The notes: generated by a model not told the origin, from the letters alone. Positions 17,034 to 31,973 are shown, counted from the first letter of the stretch. The stretch is 64,000 nucleotides of DNA from Bacteroides sp. (GCF_028690125.1 NZ_JAQVBV010000015.1:57795-121794), one strand, 5' to 3'. A program made the numbers and translations.

Positions 17034-19376
17034 TTATTTGTGATGAACGCCTAGAGGTTGTTCGTAGTGGGGGGCATAATTCAGGTTATAATACCTCCAT
17101 CTTTCGAACTGTTGTTGCAATCTTTTCAAATATTCTTCCCAATTTCTGTTTTCTAAAAAAGTCCATCCAATCTCGGCTACTGCATTGGCGCGAGGATAAG
17201 TCATGTATTCTACCATTTCCGGAGTACGGAGATATTCGGACCAGACATTGGCTTGTATGCCTTTTATGTGTGATGCTTCTTCGGGAGTCAATTCATTGGG
17301 GATAGGATCGTAGCTATACGTCCATTCTAGAGAAGCTACCCGGCCGTTACCTAAAGGAGCTATATCCATATTTGTCTGATAATGATCCAGATATACATGT
17401 GTATTGGGAGTCATTATCACTGGATGACCCGACTTGGCAGCTGTGATACCGGCTGCAACACCACGCCATGACATCAGAGTAGCATTTGGTGCTATTCCAC
17501 CTTCCAAAATTTCGTCCCAGCCAATCAGTTTCTTTCCGTTATCATTAAGGAACTTTTCCACTCGTCTGATTACATAACTTTGCAGTTCATGCTCATCCTT
17601 CAAATTTTCCGCTTTCATCTTAGCCTGACATTTCGGGCATGCTTTCCAACGGGTTTTAGGGCACTCATCTCCTCCGATATGCACATATTCGCAAGGGAAC
17701 AGTTCGAATACTTCTTTTAATATATCCTCAATAAACGGATATATCTTTTCGTTTCCGGCACAAAGTACATCATCGTAAATACCCCATCGGGTTCCTACTT
17801 CGTACGGGCCTCCTGTACAACCCAATTCAGGGTATGTAGCCAATGCAGCAAGCATATGTCCCGGAAGATCAATCTCAGGAATAACAGTAACATACCTTTC
17901 TTTAGCGTATTGGACGATTTCTTTTATTTCCTTTTGGGTATAGAAACCTCCATAAGGTGTATTGTCGAATAGGAGGGGGCCCTGAGCTGTATAACGGTTC
18001 TTTATCGTTTCTTTTCTCATCGAACCGATTTCCGTTAGTTTAGGATATTTTTTTATTTCGATTCTCCACCCTTGATCCTCAGTCAAATGCCAATGGAAAC
18101 GATTCATTTTCTGCATGGAAAGTAAGTCAATATACTTTTTGATAAACTCTACCGGATACAGATGTCGGCCAACATCCAAATGAAGTCCGCGATATTCAAA
18201 TCTGGGTACATCCTTAATTTCTACAGCGGGAATATCCCAGGTGCTACAATCTTCTCGTTGTGAAGAGTAGATTTGACTGGGGAGAAGTTGCAATAGAGTT
18301 TGGACGGCATAGAAAAATCCGGATGGTTCATTCGCTTCGATTTGTATATTCCGTTTGGTAGCGCGAAGTGAATAACCTTCTTTGCCAAGACTGGGGTCAT
18401 TGGTCAGACTGAAGATGATGGCATTATTGTCATCTTTGGTTGTTTTGACAACGGGGAGTGTTAAGTTGGCAACTGTTCCTAATCGGTCAGTGAGGAAATG
18501 AAGAGGTTCTTTGGCTTTGGGGGTTCTTACGATAATACGTGTTTGTTTGTCGATGGTGAACCATTCTTCATTTTTAATGGGGGTAATTGAGTTGGGTTGG
18601 GGGATAACGCATAATCTATTCGTAGGAATAGTACCTTCCAGATAAAGAGTACCGGGTATCCGCAGAGTGTATGCAAGTTGTTTTCCGTCTATAAGTCGTG
18701 TATTCTGTACTTTTGCAGAAATCAAATATTCATATTGATCGATTGGATTTCCTGTAAAGTAGATGATTGTTTCTTTCTTTCCGTCCAGAGAAAGAGTTTT
18801 TTGTTCGGTTTGCAATCCGTCTGTCTTTTCAATGGAAAGGGTATATGGAAGACTGCTTTTATTCGTGATGCTGACCATCAACTTGTTATTGTTGCTAATT
18901 AGTCTGGAATGTATTTCCAAAGAATTATCGATAAGTTTTTTTATCCATTGGGGAGTACCATAAAGCGTATCGCAAGCATACTCAACGAAGCATTGGTCGA
19001 TAATGGCATTCCGAGTGTAGCCATCACTGCGTTCACGAGCGAATACGAATGTAGTGATTGGATGATTTTTGTAGGGAACAATCGATTTGTATTTTGATAA
19101 TGTATAGTTGCTGAGCGGTATGATTCCTTTATTGTTTGCCTGCTCAACCAATGTACGGTCGTTGGCAGTATAGATGGCATTGTAACCCGACTGAAGCGCA
19201 TCTTCTATCTGTTGTTTATCTTTTATTTTAGTATTAAAGTCACACTTCATTAAAGTGAAATCCATCAATTCCGGGATGAGAAGCGGATTATCTTTGGTCT
19301 GCGCATTGGCATAGGGAGTGATCAATAAGCAATACATTACAAATAATAGTATGCTTTTCCTGCTTGTACTTTTCAT
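17034..19376 (-). CDS. Family GH20 beta-N-acetylhexosaminidase
   Basis: 780 residues with a signal peptide (cut near ANAQTKD), therefore exported. An N-terminal extension (about 30-245) precedes the GH20b non-catalytic domain (about 250-390). The catalytic barrel begins at EYRGLHLDVGRHLYPVEF, has RFHWHLTEDQGWRIEIK, and carries the Asp-Glu pair in HIGGDECPKTRW (about residues 567-569), with GWDEILEGG downstream. The family removes terminal GlcNAc/GalNAc from host glycans, chitobiose or peptidoglycan fragments through substrate-assisted catalysis. It stands alone rather than in a polysaccharide locus. Confidence 0.95.
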   Translation of the reverse strand: MKSTSRKSILLFVMYCLLITPYANAQTKDNPLLIPELMDFTLMKCDFNTKIKDKQQIEDALQSGYNAIYTANDRTLVEQANNKGIIPLSNYTLSKYKSIVPYKNHPITTFVFARERSDGYTRNAIIDQCFVEYACDTLYGTPQWIKKLIDNSLEIHSRLISNNNKLMVSITNKSSLPYTLSIEKTDGLQTEQKTLSLDGKKETIIYFTGNPIDQYEYLISAKVQNTRLIDGKQLAYTLRIPGTLYLEGTIPTNRLCVIPQPNSITPIKNEEWFTIDKQTRIIVRTPKAKEPLHFLTDRLGTVANLTLPVVKTTKDDNNAIIFSLTNDPSLGKEGYSLRATKRNIQIEANEPSGFFYAVQTLLQLLPSQIYSSQREDCSTWDIPAVEIKDVPRFEYRGLHLDVGRHLYPVEFIKKYIDLLSMQKMNRFHWHLTEDQGWRIEIKKYPKLTEIGSMRKETIKNRYTAQGPLLFDNTPYGGFYTQKEIKEIVQYAKERYVTVIPEIDLPGHMLAALATYPELGCTGGPYEVGTRWGIYDDVLCAGNEKIYPFIEDILKEVFELFPCEYVHIGGDECPKTRWKACPKCQAKMKAENLKDEHELQSYVIRRVEKFLNDNGKKLIGWDEILEGGIAPNATLMSWRGVAAGITAAKSGHPVIMTPNTHVYLDHYQTNMDIAPLGNGRVASLEWTYSYDPIPNELTPEEASHIKGIQANVWSEYLRTPEMVEYMTYPRANAVAEIGWTFLENRNWEEYLKRLQQQFERWRYYNLNYAPHYEQPLGVHHK

Positions 19377-19429
19377 AATATTAAACTTTTAGCAATTGTT
19401 TATAATTTGCTTTCTTTCTATTTATGCTG

Positions 19430-19437
19430 CAAATATA
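19430..19437 (-). promoter_or_regulatory. -7 promoter element of the GH20 gene
   Basis: CAAATATA on the plus strand reads TATATTTG on the minus strand, 54 bp before the ATG at 19376. Confidence 0.5.
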
Positions 19438-19574
19438 TTTAAAAAGAAAATAATATGAAACATTATTTTCTTTTATTTTCTTTTTTGTGGCGATATTAAG
19501 ATCATTAAACGAAAGGACGTGAAAAAGTTATGTATCAAATCTTCTTATATAGTACATATTTCTGTAATAAAGTT

Positions 19575-19582
19575 TACCTTTG
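19575..19582 (+). promoter_or_regulatory. -7 promoter element of radC, deciding the start
   Basis: TACCTTTG matches TAnnTTTG and ends 19 bp before the ATG at 19602. It lies inside the longer in-frame extension that begins at 19530, which argues against that upstream start. Confidence 0.65.
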
Positions 19583-19601
19583 TAGACCTAATTTTATAAG
19601 A

Positions 19602-20297
19602 ATGGAAGTTAAACACAAACTATCCATCAATCAATGGGCACTGGAGGACCGCCCACGGGAGAAGATGATGGAAAAGGGAGCAGCTGCCTTAAGTGATGCC
19701 GAGCTACTTGCCATATTGATAGGCTCCGGAAATACTGATGAAAGTGCTGTCGAACTGATGCGTCGTATGTTGCTTTCTTGTGATAACAATCTGAATTCGC
19801 TTGCAAAATGGGAGGTGAAAGATTATTCGCATTTTAAGGGGATGGGACCGGCTAAGAGTGTGACTTTAATGGCAGCTCTTGAACTCGGCAAACGACGGAA
19901 GTTGCAAAGCGTCAAAGAACGTACTCGAATAACCTGTTCAAAAGACATTTATGCTATTTTTCAGCCTATCATGTGTGACCTGGAACAAGAAGAGTTCTGG
20001 GTCTTATTATTAAATCAGGCTACTAAAGTCATAGATAGGGTACGTATCAGCACAGGTGGTATCGATGGAACCTATACGGATGTACGTACTATTCTCCGGG
20101 AAGCCATTTTGCAAAGAGCTACACAAATAGCGGTTGTACATAACCATCCTTCAGGCAATATTCGTCCGAGCCAGCCCGATAAAACGCTGACGGAGTATAT
20201 CCGTAAGGCAGGTGATACAATGAACATTCGTTTAATAGACCACGTTATTGTTTGTGAAGATAGGTTCTATAGTTTTGCTGACGAAGGACTGCTCTGA
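19602..20297 (+). CDS. radC: RadC family JAB/MPN-domain protein
   Basis: 231 residues from the ATG at 19602. An N-terminal helix-hairpin-helix-like part (about 1-100, with LSDAELLAILIGSG and FKGMGPAKSVTLMAALELG) precedes the JAMM metalloprotease-like domain. That domain shows Glu in the QEEFWVLLLNQ stretch, VVHNHPSGNIRPSQPD (HxH plus Asp) and LIDHVIV. RadC was once called a DNA repair protein, but its biochemical role is unresolved. It heads a probable unit with the DUF59 protein and LpxH. Confidence 0.92.
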   Translation: MEVKHKLSINQWALEDRPREKMMEKGAAALSDAELLAILIGSGNTDESAVELMRRMLLSCDNNLNSLAKWEVKDYSHFKGMGPAKSVTLMAALELGKRRKLQSVKERTRITCSKDIYAIFQPIMCDLEQEEFWVLLLNQATKVIDRVRISTGGIDGTYTDVRTILREAILQRATQIAVVHNHPSGNIRPSQPDKTLTEYIRKAGDTMNIRLIDHVIVCEDRFYSFADEGLL

Positions 20298-20341
20298 ATA
20301 AATTTATTCTTATATTTGCAATGTATTAAAAAGAAAGCCCT

Positions 20342-20653
20342 ATGGAAAAATTTGAAATAGAAGAAAAAATTGTGGCAATGCTGAAGACTGTATATGACCC
20401 GGAAATCCCGGTTAATGTATATGATCTTGGTCTTATTTATAAGATTGATGTATCCGATAACGGAGAAGTGGTTCTTGATATGACTCTGACTGCCCCCAAT
20501 TGCCCGGCTGCCGATTTCATTATGGAAGATATCCGGCAAAAGGTGGAATCAGTAGAAGGAGTAGGTTCAGCCACTATTAATCTGGTGTTTGAACCCGAAT
20601 GGGATAAGGATATGATGAGCGAAGAAGCTAAACTGGAACTTGGATTCCTCTAA
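20342..20653 (+). CDS. MIP18/DUF59 (SufT-like) Fe-S assembly-associated protein
   Basis: 103 residues and a single DUF59 domain: VYDPEIPVNVYDLGLIY (the conserved DPE-x-x-x-N-x-x-DLGL signature) and MTLTAPNCPAADFIMEDI (the TxxxCP region). Such proteins help mature cytosolic iron-sulfur proteins. It lies 44 bp downstream of radC and is probably co-transcribed with it. Confidence 0.9.
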   Translation: MEKFEIEEKIVAMLKTVYDPEIPVNVYDLGLIYKIDVSDNGEVVLDMTLTAPNCPAADFIMEDIRQKVESVEGVGSATINLVFEPEWDKDMMSEEAKLELGFL

Positions 20654-20725
20654 AAAAGTCTTATCTTTGAAAAGTATAATTCCATTTACTGTTTGTAATT
20701 TAGTAACTAATCATTTATAACTTTG

Positions 20726-21490
20726 ATGAAGAACGTTTATTTCCTTTCCGACGCACATCTCGGTTCACGGGCAATAGCTCATGGACGGACACAGGAACGG
20801 CGTCTGGCAAATTTTCTCGACAGTATAAAGCACAAAGCTTCTGCTGTCTATTTATTAGGAGATATGTTCGACTTTTGGTATGAATTTAAGTTGGTAGTCC
20901 CCAAAGGATATACCCGTTTTCTCGGAAAACTCTCCGAACTGACAGATATCGGGGTGGAAGTGCATTTCTTTATTGGCAATCATGATATCTGGTGTGGAGA
21001 CTATCTGACCAAAGAATGTGGAGTCATCATTCATCGTGAAGCATTGACTACGGAAATTCTTGGAAAAGAGTTTTATCTGGCTCATGGTGATGGGTTAGGA
21101 GATCCGGATAAAAAGTTCAAAATCCTTCGTTGGATGTTCCACAGTGATACGTTGCGAACTTTGTTTTCTGCTATTCATCCTCGTTGGAGTGTTGAGTTAG
21201 GATTAAACTGGGCAAAGCACAGCCGTCAAAAGAGGGTGGATGGAAAAGAACCTGAGTATATGGGAGAGAATCAGGAACATCTGGTGCTTTATACAAAGGA
21301 ATATCTGAAAAGTCATCCCAATATCAATTTTTTTATATACGGACACCGGCATATTGAATTGGATTTGATGCTAAGTGCAACTTCCCGTGTTTTGATTCTG
21401 GGAGATTGGATCAATTACTTCTCCTATGCTGTGTTTGATGGTGAGAATCTCTTTTTGGAAGAGTATGTTGAAGGGGAAACACAAACTTGA
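20726..21490 (+). CDS. lpxH: UDP-2,3-diacylglucosamine pyrophosphatase (LpxH-type metallophosphoesterase)
   Basis: It cleaves UDP-2,3-diacylglucosamine to lipid X and UMP in lipid A synthesis. About 254 residues from the ATG at 20726; the TTG just upstream is in frame but unlikely. Metallophosphoesterase motifs occur in order: SDAHLGSR, GDMFDFWYE, FIGNHDIWCGD, LAHGDGLGD and IYGHRHIELDL. The FDFWYE and GDGLGDPDKKFKILR stretches are typical of LpxH rather than general calcineurin-like enzymes. A strong terminator follows. Confidence 0.88.
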   Translation: MKNVYFLSDAHLGSRAIAHGRTQERRLANFLDSIKHKASAVYLLGDMFDFWYEFKLVVPKGYTRFLGKLSELTDIGVEVHFFIGNHDIWCGDYLTKECGVIIHREALTTEILGKEFYLAHGDGLGDPDKKFKILRWMFHSDTLRTLFSAIHPRWSVELGLNWAKHSRQKRVDGKEPEYMGENQEHLVLYTKEYLKSHPNINFFIYGHRHIELDLMLSATSRVLILGDWINYFSYAVFDGENLFLEEYVEGETQT

Positions 21491-21510
21491 TTTTTCTCAT
21501 TGATATATAT

Positions 21511-21563
21511 AATGTGCCAATTGTTATACGGTTATTACCCGTAATGCAATTGGCACATTTTTT
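21511..21563 (+). terminator. Rho-independent terminator after lpxH
   Basis: AATGTGCCAATTG (21511-21523) pairs with CAATTGGCACATT (21547-21559), a perfect 13-bp stem followed by a T-run. Confidence 0.88.
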
Positions 21564-21590
21564 ATAATCTGTCAGTACCTTATCCTGTGA

Positions 21591-23130
21591 ATTACTTTTT
21601 CGTCACAACCACTTCGGCTTTCACTTTATTGAAGTAGATATTAATACTATAAGTACCATCTACACTCTGCCCTCTTCTTTATCATAAGTATACCCTTCTT
21701 TATCTCCTTCGCTTCCATCGGTCTGATTGGAGTAGGTGATGTCATGGTTGGCATAATAGAAATGTGCCAGGAGTAACCTGCCATTACATCAATACGGCTT
21801 TTGATGGACTGGATATCTTTGGCGTAATTCAAGTAAAAGTCCAAAAGATGGTTGCGACGCAGGTTATCCCACGTATTGCCTCCTCCCAGATTAGGGAAAT
21901 TAGTGTATTGTGCACTTTGGATGGAACCGGGTAGTGCGAAGTTACGTCCTGTTGTTTTGGTAACGTCGTAGCCCAGGTTCAGGTTGGCGTGAAGATATTC
22001 CAGTCCATGAATTTTATAGTCCAGTTGGATATTTCCTAAACTACGGTTTGTCTTTCTGTTATTATCTTTGTCATATAATAAAGAAAAGGGATTGTAAGTC
22101 GCTACCGACTGTACTGCTCCGGGTATTTCCGACTAGTTCCAATAACCATGATAGTTTCCGTTTTCTGTGTGCATCGGTTTTGTCGGGTCAAAGAAAGCGG
22201 CTGTGCCTACTGCTCCCGAATCGGCAAAACGATTCTTGTTGATCGTACCTTTTATGTTGATGTCCACGCTTAGGTACTCCTTAAAGAACTTTAGACTAAG
22301 GTTGATAGCAGCCTATATCTTTCGTAGGTAGATGTCTTGAGAGTACCCCGTTCATTATTGTAACCGAGGCTGACTCGGTAAGGCAAGATACCTGTTTTAC
22401 CGGCGATAGCAATGTTTTGGTCGGTGCTCAAACCTGGCTGGTAAATAGTGTCTTGCCAGTTGGTAGACTGATTGGGGTATTTTTAGTACGGTGAACGTTT
22501 CGATGTCGTTAGGATTGATCGTAGCTAGCGCATTAGGAGTACTTGGAGCGGCATCGTTGGAAATAGGGATACCATCGATCACAATCAACGGATCGTTGGA
22601 GGCATTCAGTGATGTGCCTCCGCGGATACGGATGGTAGAACCTGCTCCAGGGCTGCCATCGCTCGGAGCTACAAATAGCCCCGGTACTTTGCCTTGGATT
22701 AATTCTTGTGGTGAAGTAACAGCACCACGATTCATATCTTCTGCTTTATCGCTACTACGGAACCGCTTAAATTACTCTTCTTTACTGAATCGTAGCCGAT
22801 TACAACGCCATCATTCAACAGTTGGCTATCGTCTTGCAGGGTGACTGTAACGGAGGGAGCTGCTTTTACTTCTGCCTGTTTGTATCCGATATAGGAGATA
22901 GTAAGTATGGCATCTTTGGCTACATTCAGTGTAAAGTTACCGTCGAAGTCGGTAATTGTACCTGTTTCAGTACCTTTGATGATGATATTTGCACCGATCA
23001 CCGGCTCTCCTGTAGCATCTTTCACGTGTCCTTTGACTGTAATCGGCTGTGCATACGCGCTCAATGATAAGAATAGCCCTAGTAATATGGGGAGAACCGT
23101 TTGAAAGATTCTGAAATTAGATTGCTTCAT
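21591..23130 (-). pseudogene. Broken susC (starch SusC-type TonB-dependent transporter)
   Basis: A full SusC start (22732-23130) has signal peptide, ITVKGHVKDATGEPVIGANI carboxypeptidase-like domain and TonB box. After a frame change, the plug (22397-22735) has QELIQGKVPGLFVAPSDG, STIRIRGGTSLNASNDPLIV and the end FTVLK. Next comes an internal deletion, then barrel pieces in other frames (IAIAGKTGILPYRVSLGYNN; NLRRNHLLDFYLNYAKDIQS; IDVMAGYSW). A TAG at about 22131-22136 interrupts HGYWN-SEIP, most simply a TGG to TAG change. The last residues before the stop at 21592-21594 (DGTYSINIYFNKVKAEVV) do not look like a SusC barrel end and may come from a SusE/SusF-like gene. It lies directly after susB, where susC belongs. 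Confidence 0.88.
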
Positions 23131-23237
23131 GTATTCTTATATTTAAAGTTTGCAGTATTAATAATTAAGTGCATATCCTCAAAACATCTTGTTATAAATA
23201 CCTATTGAAAACATATATTCTTAAAGGACTATATGGA

Positions 23238-27851
<4,614 letters not shown>

Positions 27852-27936
27852 TTAAATATTTGCGGACTACTGAAAAATATAAGTGATAATGAAAATTGTT
27901 ATTCTTAATATATTTCATTATCATTACTATATTTAT

Positions 27937-27944
27937 TATATTTG
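27937..27944 (+). promoter_or_regulatory. -7 promoter element of the SusR-like gene
   Basis: TATATTTG, 22 bp before the ATG at 27967. It excludes the in-frame ATG at 27883 as the main start. Confidence 0.6.
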
Positions 27945-27966
27945 TGACATCTTTAAAATGTACTTT

Positions 27967-29562
27967 ATGAGGAATGTAGCTTATTATATTTTTTCTTTCT
28001 TATTCGCTTGTCCGCTTTTGTCTTTTGCAGAATATGCGGATAATAAGGCAGCACTTAAAAGCTTGGATGATGTAATAAGCAGGAAAGAAATATTTCAAGT
28101 TCAGAAAGAAAAGAAAATTGATAGTCTGAAGGTTCAACTTGCTCATACTACAGATCCTTTGGGTAAGTATAGTTTGTATGATTCTCTGTTTGATGCTTAT
28201 GTCCATTATCAAGCAGATTCTGCCCTCCATTATGTAAATGAAAGAATGAATATTCTGCCTCTGTTAAACCGTCCGGAACTGGAGAATGAAATCATAATTG
28301 ACCGGGCAACTGTCATGGGGGTGATGGGTATGTATATGGAGGCTATGGAGCAATTGGAGAAGATAAATCCTCGAATGCTGAATAAAGAGACTTTATTGTT
28401 TTATTATCAAACTTATCGAACTTGTTACGGGTGGCTTGCTGACTATACTACTAATAGAGAGGAGAAAAAGAAATATTTGTTGAAAACGGAATTATACCGG
28501 GACTCTATTATCAGTGTAATGTCTCCGGAAACGAACAGAACTATTGTTGCGGCAGAAAAATGTATTGTGAATGGGAAGGCTGATACTGCTTTGGTGATGC
28601 TGAACGATGCACTGAGGGATGTGGTTAATGAACGCCAGAAAGTATTCATTTATTATACGATGTCCGAAGCGTATCGTATGAAAAAAGATACAGAAAAAGA
28701 AGTATACTATCTGATATTGACGGCTATTGCTGATCTGGAATCTTCGGTTAGAGAGTATGCCTCTTTACAAAAGTTGGCTTATTTAATGTATGAGCTGGGT
28801 GATATTGATCGTGCATACAAATATTTAAGTTGTTCGATGGAAGATGCTGTTGCCTGTAATGCCCGTCTGCGTTTTATTGAAGTGACAGAATTCTTCCCGA
28901 TCATTGACAAAGCTTATAAACTAAAGGAGGAAAAAGAACGTGCGGCTTCTCGTGCTATGTTGATTAGTGTCAGTTTGCTTTCCTTATTTCTTCTTATTGC
29001 TATTTTCTTCCTGTATCGCTGGATGAGGAAACTGACTGCTATGAGACGTAACCTGAGTATGGCTAACAAACAAATGTCCGAAGTGAATAAGGAATTGGAG
29101 CAAACCGGAAAAATCAAGGAGGTATACATTGCCCGTTATCTGGACAGGTGTGTGAACTATCTGGATAAGTTGGAAACTTATCGTCGGTCGTTAGCTAAAT
29201 TAGCGATGGCGTCTCGTGTGGAGGATCTGTTTAAGGCGATCAAGTCCGAACAATTTATCCGTGATGAACGGAACGAGTTTTATAATGAGTTTGACAAGTC
29301 TTTCCTGAAACTTTTTCCAAACTTTATTTCTTCCTTTAATAACTTACTGGTGGAAGAGGGAAGGGTATATCCTAAGTCTGACGAGTTATTGACGACGGAA
29401 CTCCGTATTTTTGCACTTATCCGCCTAGGGGTAGTTGATAGTAACCGAATTGCTCATTTCCTGGGTTATTCTTTGGCAACTATCTATAATTATCGTAGTA
29501 GAATGCGTAATAAGGCTGCCGGAGATAAAGACCGATTCGAGCAGGATGTGATGAATCTATAA
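27967..29562 (+). CDS. susR: SusR-like starch-utilisation transcriptional activator
   Basis: A membrane-bound activator of the starch genes that responds to maltose-type sugars. About 531 residues from the ATG at 27967 (27958 is an alternative). It has a signal peptide ([18 protein letters not shown]), a helical TPR-like periplasmic region (about 30-330), one membrane segment ([20 protein letters not shown], about 350-370), a coiled-coil linker and a cytoplasmic DUF6377-type DNA-binding end with a helix-turn-helix in [20 protein letters not shown]. Divergent from susA. Its reading frame is intact although the downstream transport genes are lost, so it may still switch on susA and susB. Confidence 0.88.
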   Translation: MRNVAYYIFSFLFACPLLSFAEYADNKAALKSLDDVISRKEIFQVQKEKKIDSLKVQLAHTTDPLGKYSLYDSLFDAYVHYQADSALHYVNERMNILPLLNRPELENEIIIDRATVMGVMGMYMEAMEQLEKINPRMLNKETLLFYYQTYRTCYGWLADYTTNREEKKKYLLKTELYRDSIISVMSPETNRTIVAAEKCIVNGKADTALVMLNDALRDVVNERQKVFIYYTMSEAYRMKKDTEKEVYYLILTAIADLESSVREYASLQKLAYLMYELGDIDRAYKYLSCSMEDAVACNARLRFIEVTEFFPIIDKAYKLKEEKERAASRAMLISVSLLSLFLLIAIFFLYRWMRKLTAMRRNLSMANKQMSEVNKELEQTGKIKEVYIARYLDRCVNYLDKLETYRRSLAKLAMASRVEDLFKAIKSEQFIRDERNEFYNEFDKSFLKLFPNFISSFNNLLVEEGRVYPKSDELLTTELRIFALIRLGVVDSNRIAHFLGYSLATIYNYRSRMRNKAAGDKDRFEQDVMNL

Positions 29563-29625
29563 ATGGGTAATTTCAAAATAGATAATTTACGCGTATCTAT
29601 TATTCATAATTCAGCATACAATAAT

Positions 29626-29674
29626 CCCCTTATTCTGACTCTATTGATGAAGTGAAATAGAGAAGAATAAGGGG
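29626..29674. terminator. Long hairpin between convergent susR and alkaline phosphatase genes
   Basis: CCCCTTATTCT (29626-29636) pairs with AGAATAAGGGG (29664-29674). An inner CTCTATT/AATAGAG stem extends it. It is probably a bidirectional terminator, though the T-run is poor. Confidence 0.7.
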
Positions 29675-29759
29675 AAGTTTAATTTCCAAAAGTCTCAGTC
29701 TATCAGTTTTTAAATTCTAAATTCGGTTCTTGAAACTTCTTCTTGTAATCTATTCTTTA

Positions 29760-31160
29760 TTATTTATACCCTGCCGCTTTGGCTATTCTTTGAGGTATTT
29801 CTGTATTGTCAATCTTCTCGCCGAATAATTGAGAACCCGCACCGATAGCAAATACGGGAACATAACCGGCAGAGTGTCCACCGCTTGCCCAATCTATCAT
29901 AGCAATATCATTTATTATTTCCTTAGCACAAGCTGCTATTGGTTCGCTTTTTGAATACATACTTTCGGCAAATACTACTTTATTCTTTATGAATGATTCT
30001 TCAAACTCATCACGCAATTCTCTTTCTTGTTTCCAGGAAATAGGCACTTCTTTCCAGAATCCCATTTCTTCTCCAAGAAATTCCTTCATATCTTCCCAAG
30101 TTACCTTATTCTCTTTGGACTTTCTTAGTTCACTGATACGTTTAGAGAGTCCGTCTGTAGACTTTTTCTGGTACTGAAGGGCTTTCAGATTTAGTTCATA
30201 TCTTCCTTTGCCTAATGCGATTCCGCCTGTCTCGTGGTCTGCCGTAATAACAATCAGCGTTTCTTTCGGGTGTTTCTTGTAAAACTCATAGGCTACTTTT
30301 ACGGCTGCATCCATATCTTTTATTTCATTGAATACTGTTGCTGCATCATTGCCATGAGCAGCCCAGTCAATTTTTCCACCTTCTACCATAAGGAAGAAAC
30401 CCTTGTCTTTGCCTTTCATCAGAAAGTCAATGGCACTTTCTGTGATTTGTACCAATGTTAAGTCGTTATCATCCCGGTCGATAGCGTAAGGCAAGCAATC
30501 AGGATCTTTACCTTCTTCTTGTATCAGGATCATTTTCTGTGCTTTATCTGCTTTTGATTTGTAGTCATTGTAACCACGTGCAATAGTATATCCCGCTTCT
30601 TCTAAAATAGGGTAGATGCTAGGTGCATCTTTCTTATTATAAGTTTTTGAAGGTTTAAGAAAACCGCCTCCGGCGTAAAAATCAAAGTTAGCTTTGGGGA
30701 GATCTAATGCAATCTCATAATACATATTTCTATTGGGTTGGTGAGCATAGAAAGCAGAAGGAGTTGCATGATCAACACTGACGGAAGTGGTTATACCTAC
30801 TTTTTTTCCGGCTTTCTTGGCTTTCTCGGCAATGGTTTCAAGAGGTTGTTTGTCTTCCCCTACGGCAATGGCACTATTATAGGTTTTCTTACCCGTGGAT
30901 AGAGCCGTGCCAGCCGCTGCAGAGTCTGTTACAGAGTTGGTTGCAGAAAAGGTGGTTGCCATAGTAGCTACCGGAAATTGAGTGAACAACAATGGCTCAA
31001 CGCCGATTCGTCCGTTTTGTATCTCGGCATAATACATTTCGGCACCATTTACCTGATTAACTCCCATTCCATCGCCGATGAAATAGAACACGTATTTTGC
31101 CTGTCCGTTAGCTACAACAGATATAAGGACGAAAAATAATGTATAAATTAGCTTTTTCAT
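29760..31160 (-). CDS. Alkaline phosphatase (PhoA superfamily)
   Basis: A secreted phosphomonoesterase. The start at 31160 gives 466 residues with signal peptide LIYTLFFVLISVVANGQ; upstream in-frame ATGs at 31169 and 31238 exist, and the one at 31238 precedes the promoter element. Motifs are VFYFIGDGMGVNQV (metal Asp), SVTDSAAAGTALSTGKKT (catalytic Ser in DSAA), VDHATPSAFYAHQ, EGGKIDWAAHGND, ITADHETGGIAL (Asp-His) and WASGGHSAGYVPV (His). All catalytic and zinc-ligand regions are present. It is a single gene, convergent with susR. Confidence 0.94.
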   Translation of the reverse strand: MKKLIYTLFFVLISVVANGQAKYVFYFIGDGMGVNQVNGAEMYYAEIQNGRIGVEPLLFTQFPVATMATTFSATNSVTDSAAAGTALSTGKKTYNSAIAVGEDKQPLETIAEKAKKAGKKVGITTSVSVDHATPSAFYAHQPNRNMYYEIALDLPKANFDFYAGGGFLKPSKTYNKKDAPSIYPILEEAGYTIARGYNDYKSKADKAQKMILIQEEGKDPDCLPYAIDRDDNDLTLVQITESAIDFLMKGKDKGFFLMVEGGKIDWAAHGNDAATVFNEIKDMDAAVKVAYEFYKKHPKETLIVITADHETGGIALGKGRYELNLKALQYQKKSTDGLSKRISELRKSKENKVTWEDMKEFLGEEMGFWKEVPISWKQERELRDEFEESFIKNKVVFAESMYSKSEPIAACAKEIINDIAMIDWASGGHSAGYVPVFAIGAGSQLFGEKIDNTEIPQRIAKAAGYK

Positions 31161-31192
31161 TTTGAACATTTGATAATGAGTTAGTGATTGTG

Positions 31193-31200
31193 CAAAAGTA
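31193..31200 (-). promoter_or_regulatory. -7 promoter element of the alkaline phosphatase gene
   Basis: CAAAAGTA on the plus strand is TACTTTTG on the minus strand, 32 bp before the ATG at 31160. It rules out 31238 as start. Confidence 0.6.
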
Positions 31201-31283
31201 GTGAAAAAAGAAAATGGTCGGTAGATATCGGAGGTCAAATATTGGATATTTAATTAGATCTTATTATATATGACATTGTTATA

Positions 31284-31327
31284 TTAAAGAAAGAGGATAT
31301 TCTGCTTAGAATATCCTCTTTCTTTAA
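31284..31327 (-). terminator. Terminator of efp
   Basis: TTAAAGAAAGAGGATATTC (31284-31302) and GAATATCCTCTTTCTTTAA (31309-31327) form a perfect 19-bp stem with a 6-nt loop just downstream of efp. Confidence 0.9.
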
Positions 31328-31340
31328 TTATAATTATAAA

Positions 31341-31907
31341 TTAAGCCTTAACGCGACCTACGTAAGAACCATCACGCGTATCGATTTCGATTGTTTCGCC
31401 TTCATTGATGAACAAAGGAACACGTACGGTTGCACCTGACTCTACAGTAGCGGGTTTCAATGTGTTAGTAGCAGTATCGCCTTTCATACCCGGTTCGGTG
31501 TAGGTAACTTTCATCTGAACTTTGATCGGCATATCTGCATAAAGTACAGTCTCAGTAGTAGCATCAGAAACAACTTCCAATATTGTACCTTCGAGCAAGA
31601 AATCAACACCATTGATCAAATCATGAGCAATGGGATGTTGGTCGAATGTTTCTTGATTCATGAAGATATAATCTTCTCCTTCTTTATATAAGAATTGGTA
31701 TGGGCGACGTTCTACACGTACGTCTTCCAGTTTCTCACCGATGTTGAAACGGCGTTCAAGAACGTAACCACTGATTACATCTTTCAGTTTGGTACGCATG
31801 AAAGTGTTGCCTTTACCCGGTTTTACATGTAGGAATTCGATACAGAAATAGAGCTTTCCGTCCATACGGATACAAGTCCCGTTTTTGATGTCTTGAGAAT
31901 TAATCAT
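31341..31907 (-). CDS. efp: Translation elongation factor P
   Basis: It relieves ribosome stalling at proline runs. 188 residues with three beta domains. The KOW-like N-terminus contains FLHVKPGKGNTFMRTKL, whose Lys in PGKGNTF is the position that is often modified. The OB domains follow, with NQETFDQHPIAHDLI and the C-terminal signature GATVRVPLFINEGETIEIDT. Divergent from rpmH. Confidence 0.97.
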   Translation of the reverse strand: MINSQDIKNGTCIRMDGKLYFCIEFLHVKPGKGNTFMRTKLKDVISGYVLERRFNIGEKLEDVRVERRPYQFLYKEGEDYIFMNQETFDQHPIAHDLINGVDFLLEGTILEVVSDATTETVLYADMPIKVQMKVTYTEPGMKGDTATNTLKPATVESGATVRVPLFINEGETIEIDTRDGSYVGRVKA

Positions 31908-31965
31908 ACTGATATTTTCTTATTTATATTATTGTTATTTAGTTGTCGCTATCTTAATTCGAGTA

Positions 31966-31973
31966 CAAAAGTA
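31966..31973 (-). promoter_or_regulatory. -7 promoter element of efp
   Basis: CAAAAGTA on the plus strand is TACTTTTG on the minus strand, 59 bp before the efp ATG. Confidence 0.5.
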
